DNA of 40,884 bases from Clostridiales bacterium UBA4080 (GCA_002381865.1 DFYO01000041.1:4676-45559); one strand, 5' to 3'. Numbered from the stretch's first letter, positions 8,424-17,708 are shown. Made by a program: numbers and translations. Notes: generated from the sequence alone by a model not told the origin.

Positions 8424-8711
8424 CTAAACCTCCTTACGATTATCTGGATCATTTTGATATGCGATTAGTTCATTTCTTATATCAGCATTTGTAATACGTT
8501 CTTCTTTTTCGATTTTTTCTTTGATGGCCGAGGCAAAATTATTTGTCGGCTGAATATGCTTTCGTTTCTTCTTTTTTGGATTTTCAATTTTTCTCAAATC
8601 TCCATCAGTAAGATATGCATACTCTTCTTTGATATCAATCACAATAAAATATTTATTCTGATCTCTTCCCGCCTTTGATTTAATAATCTGACCACATTGT
8701 AAATTTTCCAT
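8424..8711 (-). CDS. KOW-domain (L14e-like) RNA-binding protein
   Basis: A 95-residue protein with an N-terminal KOW/SH3-like segment (QCGQIIKSKAGRDQNKYFIV) and a lysine-rich linker. Similar short L14e-like proteins commonly sit between map and infA in Clostridia and are presumed ribosome- or RNA-associated. The ATG at 8711 is preferred because GAGG is 8 nt upstream; the GTG at 8720 overlaps that site. The exact role is unknown. Confidence 0.8.
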   Translation of the reverse strand: MENLQCGQIIKSKAGRDQNKYFIVIDIKEEYAYLTDGDLRKIENPKKKKRKHIQPTNNFASAIKEKIEKEERITNADIRNELIAYQNDPDNRKEV

Positions 8712-8726
8712 GGCATCCACCTCGTA

Positions 8727-9479
8727 CTATACTATCGTCAGAAGTTCGCAGCCTTCTTCTGTAATAAGAATTGTATTTTCATAGTGTGCCGATAATGAAT
8801 TATCTAGTGTCACTACAGTCCAATCGTCATCAAGGACCCTGACCTCGTATCTTCCCGCATTTACCATAGGCTCAATTGCAAGCACCATGCCCTCTTGAAG
8901 CTTTGGTCCTCTACCTCTTGGCTTAAAGTTGGGTATTTGGGGTTCTTCATGTAAGTCTTTCCCAATGCCATGCCCTACAAGATCTCTGACTACTGAACAA
9001 CCATTTTCTTCAACATAATTTTGAATTGCTTCACTAATCTGATGTAAATGATTGCCCGGCTTTGCCAGCTTTATGCCTTCATAAAAGCTCTCTTCTGTAA
9101 TACTAATCAAATGCTTTGCTTGTTCAGATATTTCTCCAACTCCATGAGTTCTGGCTGCATCTCCGTGGTATCCCTTATACATTGCACCAATGTCAATGCT
9201 TACAACATCACCCTCCTCTATTATCCTGTTCATACTTGGTATTCCATGTACAACCTCTGAATTAATAGAAGCACATATTGTTGCCGGATAACCGCTATAG
9301 CCTTTAAATGATGGAATTGCATCCATGCTTCTGATAAAAGTTTCTGCAATTTGATCAAGCTCTGCTGTCGTGATTCCAGGTCTTATCTTTTCTTCAAGCA
9401 ATTGATGTGTCAATGCAACAATTCTTCCAGCTTCTCGCATGAGCTCAATCTCATGCTCATTTTTTATAAGAATTGCCAT
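8727..9479 (-). CDS. map: methionine aminopeptidase, type I
   Basis: Removes the N-terminal methionine from nascent proteins. The 250-residue chain carries the full set of pita-bread fold residues: H78 (VVHGIPS), D96 and D107 (SIDIGAMYKGYHGDAA), H170 (VGHGIGKDLHEEP), E203 (AIEPMV) and E234 (YENT). There is no N-terminal zinc extension, so it is the short type Ia form. The start is 3 nt after the adk stop, suggesting coupled translation. Confidence 0.96.
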   Translation of the reverse strand: MAILIKNEHEIELMREAGRIVALTHQLLEEKIRPGITTAELDQIAETFIRSMDAIPSFKGYSGYPATICASINSEVVHGIPSMNRIIEEGDVVSIDIGAMYKGYHGDAARTHGVGEISEQAKHLISITEESFYEGIKLAKPGNHLHQISEAIQNYVEENGCSVVRDLVGHGIGKDLHEEPQIPNFKPRGRGPKLQEGMVLAIEPMVNAGRYEVRVLDDDWTVVTLDNSLSAHYENTILITEEGCELLTIV

Positions 9480-9482
9480 AAT

Positions 9483-10127
9483 TTAAGCTCCCAAAATCTT
9501 AATGATCTCTTCAGTGATTTCCTTAATAGCAAGGGTTCCGTCTACTGAGACCAATATACCCTGGTTATTATAATATTCAATCAACGGCTTTGTTTGTGCG
9601 TGATAGATTTCAAGTCTTTTTAATACTGTTTCTGGCTTGTCATCTTCTCTCAAAATTAATGCCGCTCCACAAGTGTCACATACATCTTCAATTTTTGGAG
9701 GAATGGTTTCAATGTGATATGTTCCACCACATCCAACACATGCCCTTCTTCCGGACATTCTTTTAACTATTTCCGCATCCGGTACGGCTACTTCAACTGC
9801 AAAATCCATTTTTGTTCCCATTGCCTCTAATGCCTTGTCCAATGCTTCAGCCTGAGGTATAGTTCTTGGGAAACCATCCAATACAAATCCCTTTTCGCAA
9901 TCTGCTTGCTTTAAGCGATCTGCAACAAGGTCTACCACCAATTCATCCGGAACTAATAATCCTTGATCCATATAGCCTTTGGCTTTTTTGCCAAGCTCTG
10001 TATCATTTTTAATATTTGCTCTGAAAATATCTCCAGTTGAGATATGTGGTATTTCATATTGTACAGCAATAAATTTTGCCTGAGTACCTTTTCCTGCTCC
10101 TGGAGCACCTAACATAATTAATTTCAT
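9483..10127 (-). CDS. adk: adenylate kinase, zinc-lid type
   Basis: Catalyses ATP + AMP = 2 ADP. The 214-residue enzyme has P-loop GAPGAGKGT (7-15), the DGFPRT motif and a lid with four cysteines (C130, C133, C150, C153), the structural zinc site of Gram-positive long-form enzymes. The ATG at 10127 follows GGAGG. It lies between secY and map as in other Firmicutes. Confidence 0.97.
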   Translation of the reverse strand: MKLIMLGAPGAGKGTQAKFIAVQYEIPHISTGDIFRANIKNDTELGKKAKGYMDQGLLVPDELVVDLVADRLKQADCEKGFVLDGFPRTIPQAEALDKALEAMGTKMDFAVEVAVPDAEIVKRMSGRRACVGCGGTYHIETIPPKIEDVCDTCGAALILREDDKPETVLKRLEIYHAQTKPLIEYYNNQGILVSVDGTLAIKEITEEIIKILGA

Positions 10128-10237
10128 TCTTCCGCCTCCATTTTGTATCATCTGTGTTTACAGTACCATCTCTTTATTACGTTGAAAGGTTTAGATGTGG
10201 AAAGCATCCTTGCCATGCAAGTATCCTTCCCGTCATC

Positions 10238-11506
10238 TTATGAATTTAAAAATCCCTTATAATTTCTCATTACTAGCTGGGACTCAATCTGCTTGATTGT
10301 TTCCAAGCAAACACCTACTACGATAATTAATGAAGTACCACCAAGTCCGATTTGAACCTTAGCTGCCAAAGATAATATTATTGGTGCAGTTGCTACTATT
10401 CCCAATAACACACCTCCAATAAAAATAATTCTATTAAGTATGTGTGTCAGGTAATCAACTGTCGGCTTTCCAGGTCTTATTCCAGGTACAAATCCACCAT
10501 TCTTTTTCATATTATTTGCAACTTCAAACGGATTGAAGATAATTTTCGTATAGAAAAAGCAAAATGCAATAATAAGTAAAAAGTAAATAATAATTCCTGA
10601 AATCGAGTTGTAATAATCTAAGAAATTAATCACAAACTGCCATTTTTCAGGTGGTGCGTCTGTAAAGAAGCTAGTTAATATTCGTGGAAACTGTAATAAT
10701 GAAGAAGCAAAGATAACAGGTATAACCCCAGCCATATTTACCTTTAGAGGAATATGTGTTGATTGTCCTCCATAGGTTCTTCTTCCTTGCATTTTCTTTG
10801 CATACTGAACCGAAATTCTTCTTTCTCCCAGATAAATCAATACTACTAATAAAATCATGCCCAAAGACAATACTGCTATTCCAAGCACAGCAAAATATTT
10901 CTGCTGTACAACTACTAAATTTTTAAGAGTGCTTATTCCTGCCGGAAGTCTGGATAAGATATTGACAAAAATAATCAATGAGATACCGTTTCCGATACCA
11001 TTCTCATTTATTCTTTCACCAATCCACATCAAGAATGCTGTTCCTGCAGTCATCGCAAATATTGCGGTAATAACTGATAAAAAACTATATTCGTTAAATA
11101 TGCCTCTAAGACCGATAGATGTTGCAGTTGCTTGAATTAATGCTAAAACTATAGTCAAATATCTTGTGATTTTTGCTATTGTCTTTCGTCCGTCCTCGCC
11201 TTCCTTTTGCATTTCTTCCAAAGAAGGAATTGCTATTGTAAGTAAGTTCATAATAATCGATGAGTTGATATAAGGAATTATACCAAGCGCAAACAATGTC
11301 ATACTTGCAAAGGCTCCTCCTGAAAAAGCATCAAATAGGCCAAGTAAATCTCCTGCTTTTGCAAAATAATCCTTTAGTACCTGGCTGTTAATTCCAGGAA
11401 TAGGAATAGCTGCTCCTATCCTGATTACAAATAACATTGCCAGCGTAAAAAGTATCTTTTTTCTTAAATCTGGTGCTTTGAATGCGTCACGAATTGTTTT
11501 AAACAA
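10238..11506 (-). CDS. secY: protein translocase subunit SecY
   Basis: Channel-forming subunit of SecYEG. The 422-residue product has about ten hydrophobic helices, the plug-side PIPGIN motif, GIIPYINSSIIMNLL and the cytosolic loop QGRRTYGGQSTHIPLKVN. The start is TTG at 11506, directly after the rplO TAA, and its ribosome binding site GAGGTG is inside the last rplO codons. Synthesis is therefore probably coupled to L15. Confidence 0.95.
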   Translation of the reverse strand: MFKTIRDAFKAPDLRKKILFTLAMLFVIRIGAAIPIPGINSQVLKDYFAKAGDLLGLFDAFSGGAFASMTLFALGIIPYINSSIIMNLLTIAIPSLEEMQKEGEDGRKTIAKITRYLTIVLALIQATATSIGLRGIFNEYSFLSVITAIFAMTAGTAFLMWIGERINENGIGNGISLIIFVNILSRLPAGISTLKNLVVVQQKYFAVLGIAVLSLGMILLVVLIYLGERRISVQYAKKMQGRRTYGGQSTHIPLKVNMAGVIPVIFASSLLQFPRILTSFFTDAPPEKWQFVINFLDYYNSISGIIIYFLLIIAFCFFYTKIIFNPFEVANNMKKNGGFVPGIRPGKPTVDYLTHILNRIIFIGGVLLGIVATAPIILSLAAKVQIGLGGTSLIIVVGVCLETIKQIESQLVMRNYKGFLNS

Positions 11507-11947
11507 TTAAATCACCTCTGCTTTCCCACCAGCTGCTTCGATTTTTTCAATTGCTGACTTACTGAAAGCATTAGCCTGTACAGTTAATTTCTTAGTCATT
11601 TCGCCATTTCCAAGAATCTTAACGCCATCCTTAGGATTTTTAACTATTCCTTTTTCAATAAGCTTCTCAATCGTAATAACGCCGCCTGCTCTAAATACAT
11701 TTAATGCATCTACGTTAATTGCAATGATTTCTTTTGAATTTCTGCAAGTAAATCCTCTTTTAGGAAGACGTCTGTAAAGTGGCATTTGTCCACCCTCAAA
11801 ACCGATTCTAACTCCTCCGCCTGAGCGAGAGTTTTGTCCGTCACGTCCTCTGCCGGCAAATTTACCGTTTCCTGAACCATGACCTCTTCCTTTTCTAAAT
11901 CTATTCTGCGTTGAACCTTCTACAGGTCTTAATTCTGATAAGTTCAT
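11507..11947 (-). CDS. rplO: 50S ribosomal protein L15
   Basis: Late-assembly large-subunit protein, 146 residues. It has the Gly/Arg-rich N-terminus (RFRKGRGHGSGNGKFAGRG) and the RRLPKRGF motif. Its stop codon abuts the secY start. Confidence 0.97.
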   Translation of the reverse strand: MNLSELRPVEGSTQNRFRKGRGHGSGNGKFAGRGRDGQNSRSGGGVRIGFEGGQMPLYRRLPKRGFTCRNSKEIIAINVDALNVFRAGGVITIEKLIEKGIVKNPKDGVKILGNGEMTKKLTVQANAFSKSAIEKIEAAGGKAEVI

Positions 11948-11978
11948 TTAGCTTACACCTCCTAACTAATATAGTGTT

Positions 11979-12161
11979 CTATGCTTCTTCAACCTTTACT
12001 AAATGTCTGATACTATCTACCATTCCTCTGATTGCTGCGTTATCTTTTTGCTCAACAGTTTTGTTTAGCTTAGTAAGTCCTAATGCAGCAGCAGTTTTCT
12101 TGTGTTTAGGAATGGCTCCAATGGTTGATTTAACTAAAGTTACTTTTAATACATTTGCCAT
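11979..12161 (-). CDS. rpmD: 50S ribosomal protein L30
   Basis: 60-residue L30 with the typical LKVTLVKSTIGAIPKHKKT start and the VRHLVKVEEA-like end. It lies between rpsE and rplO, as expected. Confidence 0.96.
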   Translation of the reverse strand: MANVLKVTLVKSTIGAIPKHKKTAAALGLTKLNKTVEQKDNAAIRGMVDSIRHLVKVEEA

Positions 12162-12173
12162 TTTGGTTCCCTC

Positions 12174-12683
12174 CTATCCTAATAATTCTTCAACAGATTT
12201 GCCACGAAGCTTCGCAACATTCTCTGGAGTTTTAAGTTCAAATAGGCCCTGGATAGTAGCTGCAACAACATTGTTCTTGTTGTTTGAACCTAAAGATTTT
12301 GTTCTGATATTTTTAATTCCTGCAAGCTCAAGTACGGCACGAACAGGACCACCTGCGATTACACCTGTACCTTCTGGAGCTCTCTTTAAAAGTACTGAAG
12401 CACTTCCAAAGTTTCCAAGATAATCATGCGGTATACTTCCGTTTTCGTCGATTGGCACTTCAATCATTTTCTTTTTAGCATCATCGATACCCTTACGAAT
12501 TGCTTCAGGAATTTCTGTAGCTTTACCCATTCCGGCACCAACATGGCCGTTTTCGTCTCCAACAACAACTAAAGCTGCAAATCTGAAATTACGTCCACCT
12601 TTAACAACTTTTGTTACACGTCTTATGGATACAACTTTTTCTTTAAGGTCCATGCCACTTGTATCTAAAACTGTATGTCTCAT
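12174..12683 (-). CDS. rpsE: 30S ribosomal protein S5
   Basis: Decoding-accuracy protein S5, about 169 residues. It shows VVSIRRVTKVVKGGRNFRFAAL and the GKATEIPEAIRKG and GGPVRAVLELAGI segments. AAGGAGG is followed by two ATG codons (12686 and 12683); the second has the better spacing, but either is possible. Confidence 0.96.
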   Translation of the reverse strand: MRHTVLDTSGMDLKEKVVSIRRVTKVVKGGRNFRFAALVVVGDENGHVGAGMGKATEIPEAIRKGIDDAKKKMIEVPIDENGSIPHDYLGNFGSASVLLKRAPEGTGVIAGGPVRAVLELAGIKNIRTKSLGSNNKNNVVAATIQGLFELKTPENVAKLRGKSVEELLG

Positions 12684-12721
12684 CATTTTACCTCCTTGCA
12701 TTATTTATGCTTCTTCTCAAA

Positions 12722-13084
12722 TTAGAAGATTAGTCCTACTTCTCTAGCTGCATCTGCGAGTGCTGCCACTTTACCGTGATAGATATATCCTCCACGATCA
12801 AATACAACTGTGTTAATTCCTTTGTCCATTGCCTTTTTAGCAATAGCAGTTCCAACTGTTTTTGCAGCTTCAACATCATTTGTTTTTTCAATAGCTAGTT
12901 CTTTGTCTCTAGTTGATGCAGCTGTAATTGTAATGCCCTTAATATCATCAATGATTTGAGCATATATATGATTGTTACTTCTAAACACGCATAAACGTGG
13001 TCTTTCAGAAGTACCTTTGATTTTATTTCTAATTTTCATGTGCTTTTGCACACGTACCTTAGATCTTACTTCTTTCTTTACCAT
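12722..13084 (-). CDS. rplR: 50S ribosomal protein L18
   Basis: 5S rRNA-binding protein, 120 residues. It has RPRLCVFRSNNHIYAQIID and the C-terminal VFDRGGYIYHGKVAALADAA. It lies between rplF and rpsE. Confidence 0.97.
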   Translation of the reverse strand: MVKKEVRSKVRVQKHMKIRNKIKGTSERPRLCVFRSNNHIYAQIIDDIKGITITAASTRDKELAIEKTNDVEAAKTVGTAIAKKAMDKGINTVVFDRGGYIYHGKVAALADAAREVGLIF

Positions 13085-13141
13085 TTGGATTTCACCTCTT
13101 TATTCTGTAATCATTGTTTTCAGGTATTTTATGCTATCAGC

Positions 13142-13684
13142 TTACTTTTTACCTGTTTTACCCTCTTTACGTATGATAATTTCATCAGCGTACTTAATAC
13201 CTTTGCCTTTATATGGCTCTGGTGGTCTTTTAACTCTGATTTCGGCAGCAAATTGTCCAACTTTTTCTTTGCTAATGCCTTTTACAATGATGACATTTGT
13301 TCCTTCAACTACAGTCTCAATTCCATCTGGATCTTCCATTTCAACTGGATGACTGTAACCAAGGCTTAAAACAAGCTTCTTTCCTTGCTTTTGAACTCTG
13401 TAACCAACACCATTGATTTCAAGCTTTTTTTCATATCCTTTTGTTACGCCTTCTACCATATTAGCTACTAGTGTTCTAGTTAAACCGTGTAATGATCTCA
13501 TTTTTTTAAGGTCATTTGGTCTTGTTACAACAATGCTGTTGTCTTCTTTTGCTACATTTATTTCTTTTACCAATTGTCTTTCTAATGTTCCTAGAGGACC
13601 CTTTACCATAACAACATTGTTGTCTTTTAAGGTAACTTCAACTCCTGCTGGAATCTCGATTGGTAATCTTCCGATTCTTGACAT
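13142..13684 (-). CDS. rplF: 50S ribosomal protein L6
   Basis: Large-subunit protein near the GTPase centre, 180 residues. It begins MSRIGRLPIEIPAGVEV and ends with RVKRPPEPYKGKGIKYADE, the conserved C-terminal signature. Confidence 0.97.
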   Translation of the reverse strand: MSRIGRLPIEIPAGVEVTLKDNNVVMVKGPLGTLERQLVKEINVAKEDNSIVVTRPNDLKKMRSLHGLTRTLVANMVEGVTKGYEKKLEINGVGYRVQKQGKKLVLSLGYSHPVEMEDPDGIETVVEGTNVIIVKGISKEKVGQFAAEIRVKRPPEPYKGKGIKYADEIIIRKEGKTGKK

Positions 13685-13744
13685 TGTATTTCCTCCTTGT
13701 GGTTAAATTGAGACAGCCCTTGCTATCGTTTCACCAATTTTTAA

Positions 13745-14146
13745 CTACCAGATAAATGCTATAACTTCGCCACCAAGGTTGCTCTTTCTAGCTTCTTTAT
13801 CAGTAATAATTCCTTTGTTTGTTGAAATAATTGCAGTACCAAGTCCGCCCAATACTTTAGGCAGCTCATCTTTTCCAGCATAAACACGAAGTCCTGGCTT
13901 AGAAATTTTCTTGATTCCTGAAATTACTTTTTCATTTTTATCCTTTCCGTATTTCATTTCCATACGGATTGTTTTGATATGACCATCTTCGATGGATTTA
14001 TATCCTTTAATAAAACCTTCTTTTGTCAAAATGTCTGCTATTGCAAGCTTCATTTTTGAAGCTGGAACATCTACAAAATCGTGTTTTGCTATATTTGCAT
14101 TTCTGATTCTTGTTAGCATATCTGCTATAGGATCACTCATTGTCAT
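13745..14146 (-). CDS. rpsH: 30S ribosomal protein S8
   Basis: 16S rRNA-binding protein, 133 residues. It shows MSDPIADMLTRIRNAN and the C-terminal STNKGIITDKEARK...GGEVIAFIW. The first ATG (14146) has the better spacing from GGAGG and matches the MVMTDP-type start of B. subtilis S8. Confidence 0.96.
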   Translation of the reverse strand: MTMSDPIADMLTRIRNANIAKHDFVDVPASKMKLAIADILTKEGFIKGYKSIEDGHIKTIRMEMKYGKDKNEKVISGIKKISKPGLRVYAGKDELPKVLGGLGTAIISTNKGIITDKEARKSNLGGEVIAFIW

Positions 14147-14176
14147 GTTGTTTTGCCTCCTTCCTTAAACTTAATT

Positions 14177-14362
14177 TTACCAGCTAGCTTTTTTAACGCC
14201 TGGGATTTGTCCTTTATATGCAAGTTCACGGAAACAAATTCTACATATTCCGTACTTTCTTAAGTAACCGTGAGGTCTTCCGCAAATTCTACAACGGCTA
14301 TATGCTTGAACTGCAAATTTTGGCGCTCGTTGTTGCTTAACTTTCATGGATGTTTTTGCCAT
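14177..14362 (-). CDS. rpsZ: 30S ribosomal protein S14 type Z
   Basis: Short, 61-residue zinc-binding S14 with ligands C24, C27, C40 and C43 in the pattern CRIC...CRIC. This C+ form in the spc operon is typical of Gram-positives. Together with zinc-type S4, L36 and adenylate kinase it shows that these proteins here keep their zinc sites. Confidence 0.97.
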   Translation of the reverse strand: MAKTSMKVKQQRAPKFAVQAYSRCRICGRPHGYLRKYGICRICFRELAYKGQIPGVKKASW

Positions 14363-14380
14363 TTAATCGCTTCCTCCTTA

Positions 14381-14920
14381 CTACTTTTTGAAAGGCATTC
14401 CAAATAATGTTAATAGTTCACGTGCTTCTTCATCTGTTTTTGCAGTTGTTACAAAGATAACGTCCATTCCTCTTACTTTATCAATTTTATCATAAGATAT
14501 TTCTGGGAATATTAATTGTTCTTTAATTCCAAGTGCATAATTACCTCTTCCGTCAAATGAGTTAGGATTAACTCCTCTAAAGTCACGTACACGAGGAAGT
14601 GATAAATTAATTAATCTGTCAGCGAACTCATACATTCTCTTGCCACGTAATGTTACTTTTGTACCAATTGTCATTCCTTCTCTTAATTTGAAGGCTGCAA
14701 CTGATTTCTTTGCCTTAATTGGAAGTGGCTTTTGTCCTGAAATAATTGTTAAATCACTAATTGCTGCGTCCATAAGCTTAGAATTTTCTTTTGCTTCTCC
14801 AACACCCATGTTAATAACAATTTTTTCAATTTTAGGAACTTCCATAACATTTTTATAATTAAACTTTTTCATCATTGCATCAACAATTTCGTTATTATAA
14901 GTATCTATTAGTCTACTCAT
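14381..14920 (-). CDS. rplE: 50S ribosomal protein L5
   Basis: 5S rRNA-binding protein of the central protuberance, 179 residues. It includes KIVINMGVGEAKENSK, the RVRDFRGVNPNSFDGRGNYALGI region and the TDEEARELL end. Confidence 0.97.
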   Translation of the reverse strand: MSRLIDTYNNEIVDAMMKKFNYKNVMEVPKIEKIVINMGVGEAKENSKLMDAAISDLTIISGQKPLPIKAKKSVAAFKLREGMTIGTKVTLRGKRMYEFADRLINLSLPRVRDFRGVNPNSFDGRGNYALGIKEQLIFPEISYDKIDKVRGMDVIFVTTAKTDEEARELLTLFGMPFKK

Positions 14921-14942
14921 AGCAGGTACCTCCTTCCTTAAA

Positions 14943-15278
14943 TTATTCTATAACTTCACCTGTTGTTTTAGCTACTCTTTTACGAACGTTTTTCATTTTG
15001 CCGTCACGCTCTTCCTGTGTTAACTGAATTCCAATTTTTGTTGGTTTTCCTTTGTGTACATACATTACATTAGAAACATCAATTGCTGCTTCTTGATGAA
15101 TGATTCCACCTTGCTGATATTTAGAGCTTGGCTTTGCATGCTTAGTCATCATGTTAAGACCTTCAACAACTACTCTTTTGTTCTTTTTATCAACTGAAAG
15201 AATTTTGCCTTGCTTGCCTTTGTCTTTACCAGTAATCACTTGAACTGTATCGCCAGTTTTAATTTTAATATTTGCCAA
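14943..15278 (-). CDS. rplX: 50S ribosomal protein L24
   Basis: Assembly-initiator protein L24, 111 residues, with the N-terminal KOW motif KTGDTVQVITGKDKGKQGKI. The start is TTG at 15278, 8 nt after GGAGG; no ATG is placed to serve the site. Confidence 0.95.
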   Translation of the reverse strand: MANIKIKTGDTVQVITGKDKGKQGKILSVDKKNKRVVVEGLNMMTKHAKPSSKYQQGGIIHQEAAIDVSNVMYVHKGKPTKIGIQLTQEERDGKMKNVRKRVAKTTGEVIE

Positions 15279-15291
15279 TTCCTACACCTCC

Positions 15292-15660
15292 TTATAATAC
15301 TTCTGGTGCTAATGATAATATTTTCATGAATTTCTTTTCTCTTAGTTCTCTTGCAACAGGGCCAAAGATACGTGTACCTCTTGGTGTTTTGTCATCTTTA
15401 ATTACTACCGCTGCATTTTGATCAAATTTTATGTATGAACCATCTTTACGTCTTACACCATGTACTGTTCTTACTACTACTGCTCTTACTACATCACCTT
15501 TTTTTACAACGCCACCAGGTGTTGCATCTTTAACAGTAGCAACGATGATATCGCCTACGTTTGCGTATCTTCTTGTTGATCCACCTAATACACGAATACA
15601 AAGTAATTCCTTTGCTCCAGTGTTGTCAGCAACCTTAAGTCTAGATTCTTGTTGAATCAT
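15292..15660 (-). CDS. rplN: 50S ribosomal protein L14
   Basis: 122-residue L14, which contacts L19 and the 30S bridge. It begins MIQQESRLKVADNTGAKELL and contains GTRIFGPVARELREKKFMKI. Family length is exact. Confidence 0.97.
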   Translation of the reverse strand: MIQQESRLKVADNTGAKELLCIRVLGGSTRRYANVGDIIVATVKDATPGGVVKKGDVVRAVVVRTVHGVRRKDGSYIKFDQNAAVVIKDDKTPRGTRIFGPVARELREKKFMKILSLAPEVL

Positions 15661-15707
15661 GCTTAGATCCTCCTTTCAGCTACGATCTGCTCATTGATCT
15701 ATTTAAA

Positions 15708-15965
15708 TTATTTTGCTTTTTCAACGATTTCAACCAGTCTCCATCTTTTATCCTTGGAAATCGGTTTAGTTTCCATTACTTTTACTTTATCGCCAATTCC
15801 ACACTCATTATTTTCGTCGTGTGCTTTTAGCTTGTAAGTTCTCTTGATAACTTTGCTGTATAATGGATGCTTAACGCTTGTTTCTACCGCTACAACAACA
15901 GTCTTATCCATTTTATCACTTACAACTTTTCCAATACGAGTTTTTCTCATATTTCTTTCTTCCAC
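15708..15965 (-). CDS. rpsQ: 30S ribosomal protein S17
   Basis: 85-residue OB-fold protein with GKVVSDKMDKTVVVAVE and KAHDENNECGIGDKVKVMETKPIS. The start is GTG at 15965, with GGGAGG 8 nt upstream, which reproduces the ERN N-terminus of B. subtilis S17. An internal ATG (15950) lacks its own site. Confidence 0.95.
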   Translation of the reverse strand: MEERNMRKTRIGKVVSDKMDKTVVVAVETSVKHPLYSKVIKRTYKLKAHDENNECGIGDKVKVMETKPISKDKRWRLVEIVEKAK

Positions 15966-16013
15966 GTTTATTTCCTCCCTTCAGGATCTCACTTCAAATA
16001 ACTATTTCTTATG

Positions 16014-16223
16014 CTATTTGGCAACTTTACTTTGCTCAGTTATAATTGTTTGAATCCTAGCAATATTTTTACGAACCTCAGTAATTCTGCCTGTATTGTT
16101 CAATTGGTTTGTAGCATTTTGGAATCTTAAGTTGAATAATTCCTTTTTTGCTGTTACTAATTCGCTTTGTAACTCAACAGCGGACTTATTTCTTAATTCG
16201 TCTAAAAATTTAGTTGTTTTCAC
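16014..16223 (-). CDS. rpmC: 50S ribosomal protein L29
   Basis: Small helical protein at the tunnel exit, about 69 residues. It has KFLDELRNKSAVELQSELV and ELFNLRFQNATNQLNNT. The GTG at 16223 is the likely start, giving a KTTKFLDEL beginning. Its ribosome binding site (AAGGCGG) and first codons lie inside the end of rplP, a 14-nt overlap implying coupling. Another GTG at 16232 overlaps the site. Confidence 0.93.
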   Translation of the reverse strand: MKTTKFLDELRNKSAVELQSELVTAKKELFNLRFQNATNQLNNTGRITEVRKNIARIQTIITEQSKVAK

Positions 16224-16650
16224 AATTATCACCGCCTTCTAAATCCTTACGAGAAACTACCTTGCATTTGCATGGAAGCTTGTGCACTGCTAATCTTAGT
16301 GCTTCTCTAGCAACTGATTCTTCTACTCCTGCAAGCTCAAACATTACTCTGCCTGGTTTAACTACTGCTACCCAATACTCTGGTGAACCTTTTCCGGAAC
16401 CCATTCTAGTTTCTGCTGGTTTTGCAGTTACAGGCTTATCAGGGAATATTTTAATCCAAACCTTACCACCACGCTTGATATGACGAGTCATAGCAATACG
16501 GGCTGCTTCGATTTGATTTGATTTAATCCAACATGGTTCCATTGCAACAATACCAAACTCACCATAAGTAATTTTGTTTCCTCTTGTTGCTTTTCCAGCC
16601 ATTGAACCACGAAATTGCTTACGTCTTTTAACTCTTTTAGGCATTAACAT
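16210..16650 (-). CDS. rplP: 50S ribosomal protein L16
   Basis: Protein near the A and P sites of the peptidyl transferase centre, 146 residues. It has MLMPKRVKRRKQFRGSM and GRVMFELAGVEESVAREALRLA. Its ATG shares one base with the rpsC stop (TAATG), so it is read by coupled reinitiation. Confidence 0.97.
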   Translation of the reverse strand: MLMPKRVKRRKQFRGSMAGKATRGNKITYGEFGIVAMEPCWIKSNQIEAARIAMTRHIKRGGKVWIKIFPDKPVTAKPAETRMGSGKGSPEYWVAVVKPGRVMFELAGVEESVAREALRLAVHKLPCKCKVVSRKDLEGGDNCENN

Positions 16651-17306
16651 TAGTTTACTCCTCCTTCTTTCACTTCTTTCACAGGAAGAACTTCGCCATG
16701 ATATATCCAAACTTTTACACCGATTTTTCCATAAGTAGTGTTTGCTTCTGCAAATCCATACTCGATGTCTGCTCTAAGTGTTTGTAGTGGAATAGTACCT
16801 TCATTGTATGTTTCTGTACGAGCCATTTCTGCTCCACCTAAACGTCCTGAACAACAAACCTTGATTCCTTTTGCTCCTGCTTTCATTGTTCTGCCCATGC
16901 TTTGTTTCATGGCTCTTCTGAATGAAACACGATTTTCAAGTTGTGCTGCAACGTTTTCAGCTACAAGCTGAGCACATTTTTCAGGTCTTTTAACTTCTAC
17001 AACATTAACTACAACTTTGCTAGTTGTGTGCTTTTGAATAAATTTTCTTAATTCTTCAATTGAAGCGCCGCCCTTACCGATTAAGATTCCAGGCTTAGCA
17101 GTGTGAATGTTGATTTTAATTCTTTCAGATGCTCTTTCGATCTCTATTTTATCAATACCAGCTGTGAACAATTTGTTTTTAATTAATTTTCTGAGTTTGT
17201 CGTCTTCAACTAAAAAATCAGAAAAGTTTTTTTCAGCATACCATCTAGAATCCCAATCCTTGATGATACCGACTCTAAGGCCGTGTGGATTTACTTTTTG
17301 TCCCAT
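16650..17306 (-). CDS. rpsC: 30S ribosomal protein S3
   Basis: Small-subunit protein with an N-terminal KH domain (GILIGKGGASIEELR) and a C-terminal domain ending GEVLPVKE, 218 residues. It lies at the mRNA entry channel. Its stop overlaps the rplP start by one base. Confidence 0.97.
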   Translation of the reverse strand: MGQKVNPHGLRVGIIKDWDSRWYAEKNFSDFLVEDDKLRKLIKNKLFTAGIDKIEIERASERIKINIHTAKPGILIGKGGASIEELRKFIQKHTTSKVVVNVVEVKRPEKCAQLVAENVAAQLENRVSFRRAMKQSMGRTMKAGAKGIKVCCSGRLGGAEMARTETYNEGTIPLQTLRADIEYGFAEANTTYGKIGVKVWIYHGEVLPVKEVKEGGVN

Positions 17307-17321
17307 GCCTAACCTCCTTAT

Positions 17322-17708
17322 CTATTTATTGTTTAAGATAATAGTAATGTGACTAGTTTTCTTTTCGATTCTATAAGCTCTACCTTGAGCTCTAGGTCTG
17401 ATTCTCTTTAATGAAGGTCCTTTGTTTGCAAAGGCTTCGTCTACAAAAAGAGATTCTGTAGCCATACCATTATTGTTTTCAGCATTTGCTACTGCTGATT
17501 TTAAAAGCTTTTCTATAATTCTAGCGCCGTTTCTTGGTGTGTACGCTAAGATACCTAATGCAGAAACAACGTCTTTACCTTTGATTGTATCGAGAACGAT
17601 TTTTGCTTTTGTAGTAGAAACTCTAGCGTATGATAACTTCGCTTTTGGTCTGTTATCTTTAACAGCATTTCTTTCTCTTTTAATCTGACTTCTATGTCCT
17701 TTAGCCAT
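17322..17708 (-). CDS. rplV: 50S ribosomal protein L22
   Basis: 128-residue L22; its beta-hairpin lines the exit tunnel. Conserved NAENNNGMATESLFVDEAFANKGP and the RIRPRAQGRAYRI loop are present. The N-terminus carries about 15 extra basic residues compared with short L22 proteins. Confidence 0.96.
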   Translation of the reverse strand: MAKGHRSQIKRERNAVKDNRPKAKLSYARVSTTKAKIVLDTIKGKDVVSALGILAYTPRNGARIIEKLLKSAVANAENNNGMATESLFVDEAFANKGPSLKRIRPRAQGRAYRIEKKTSHITIILNNK

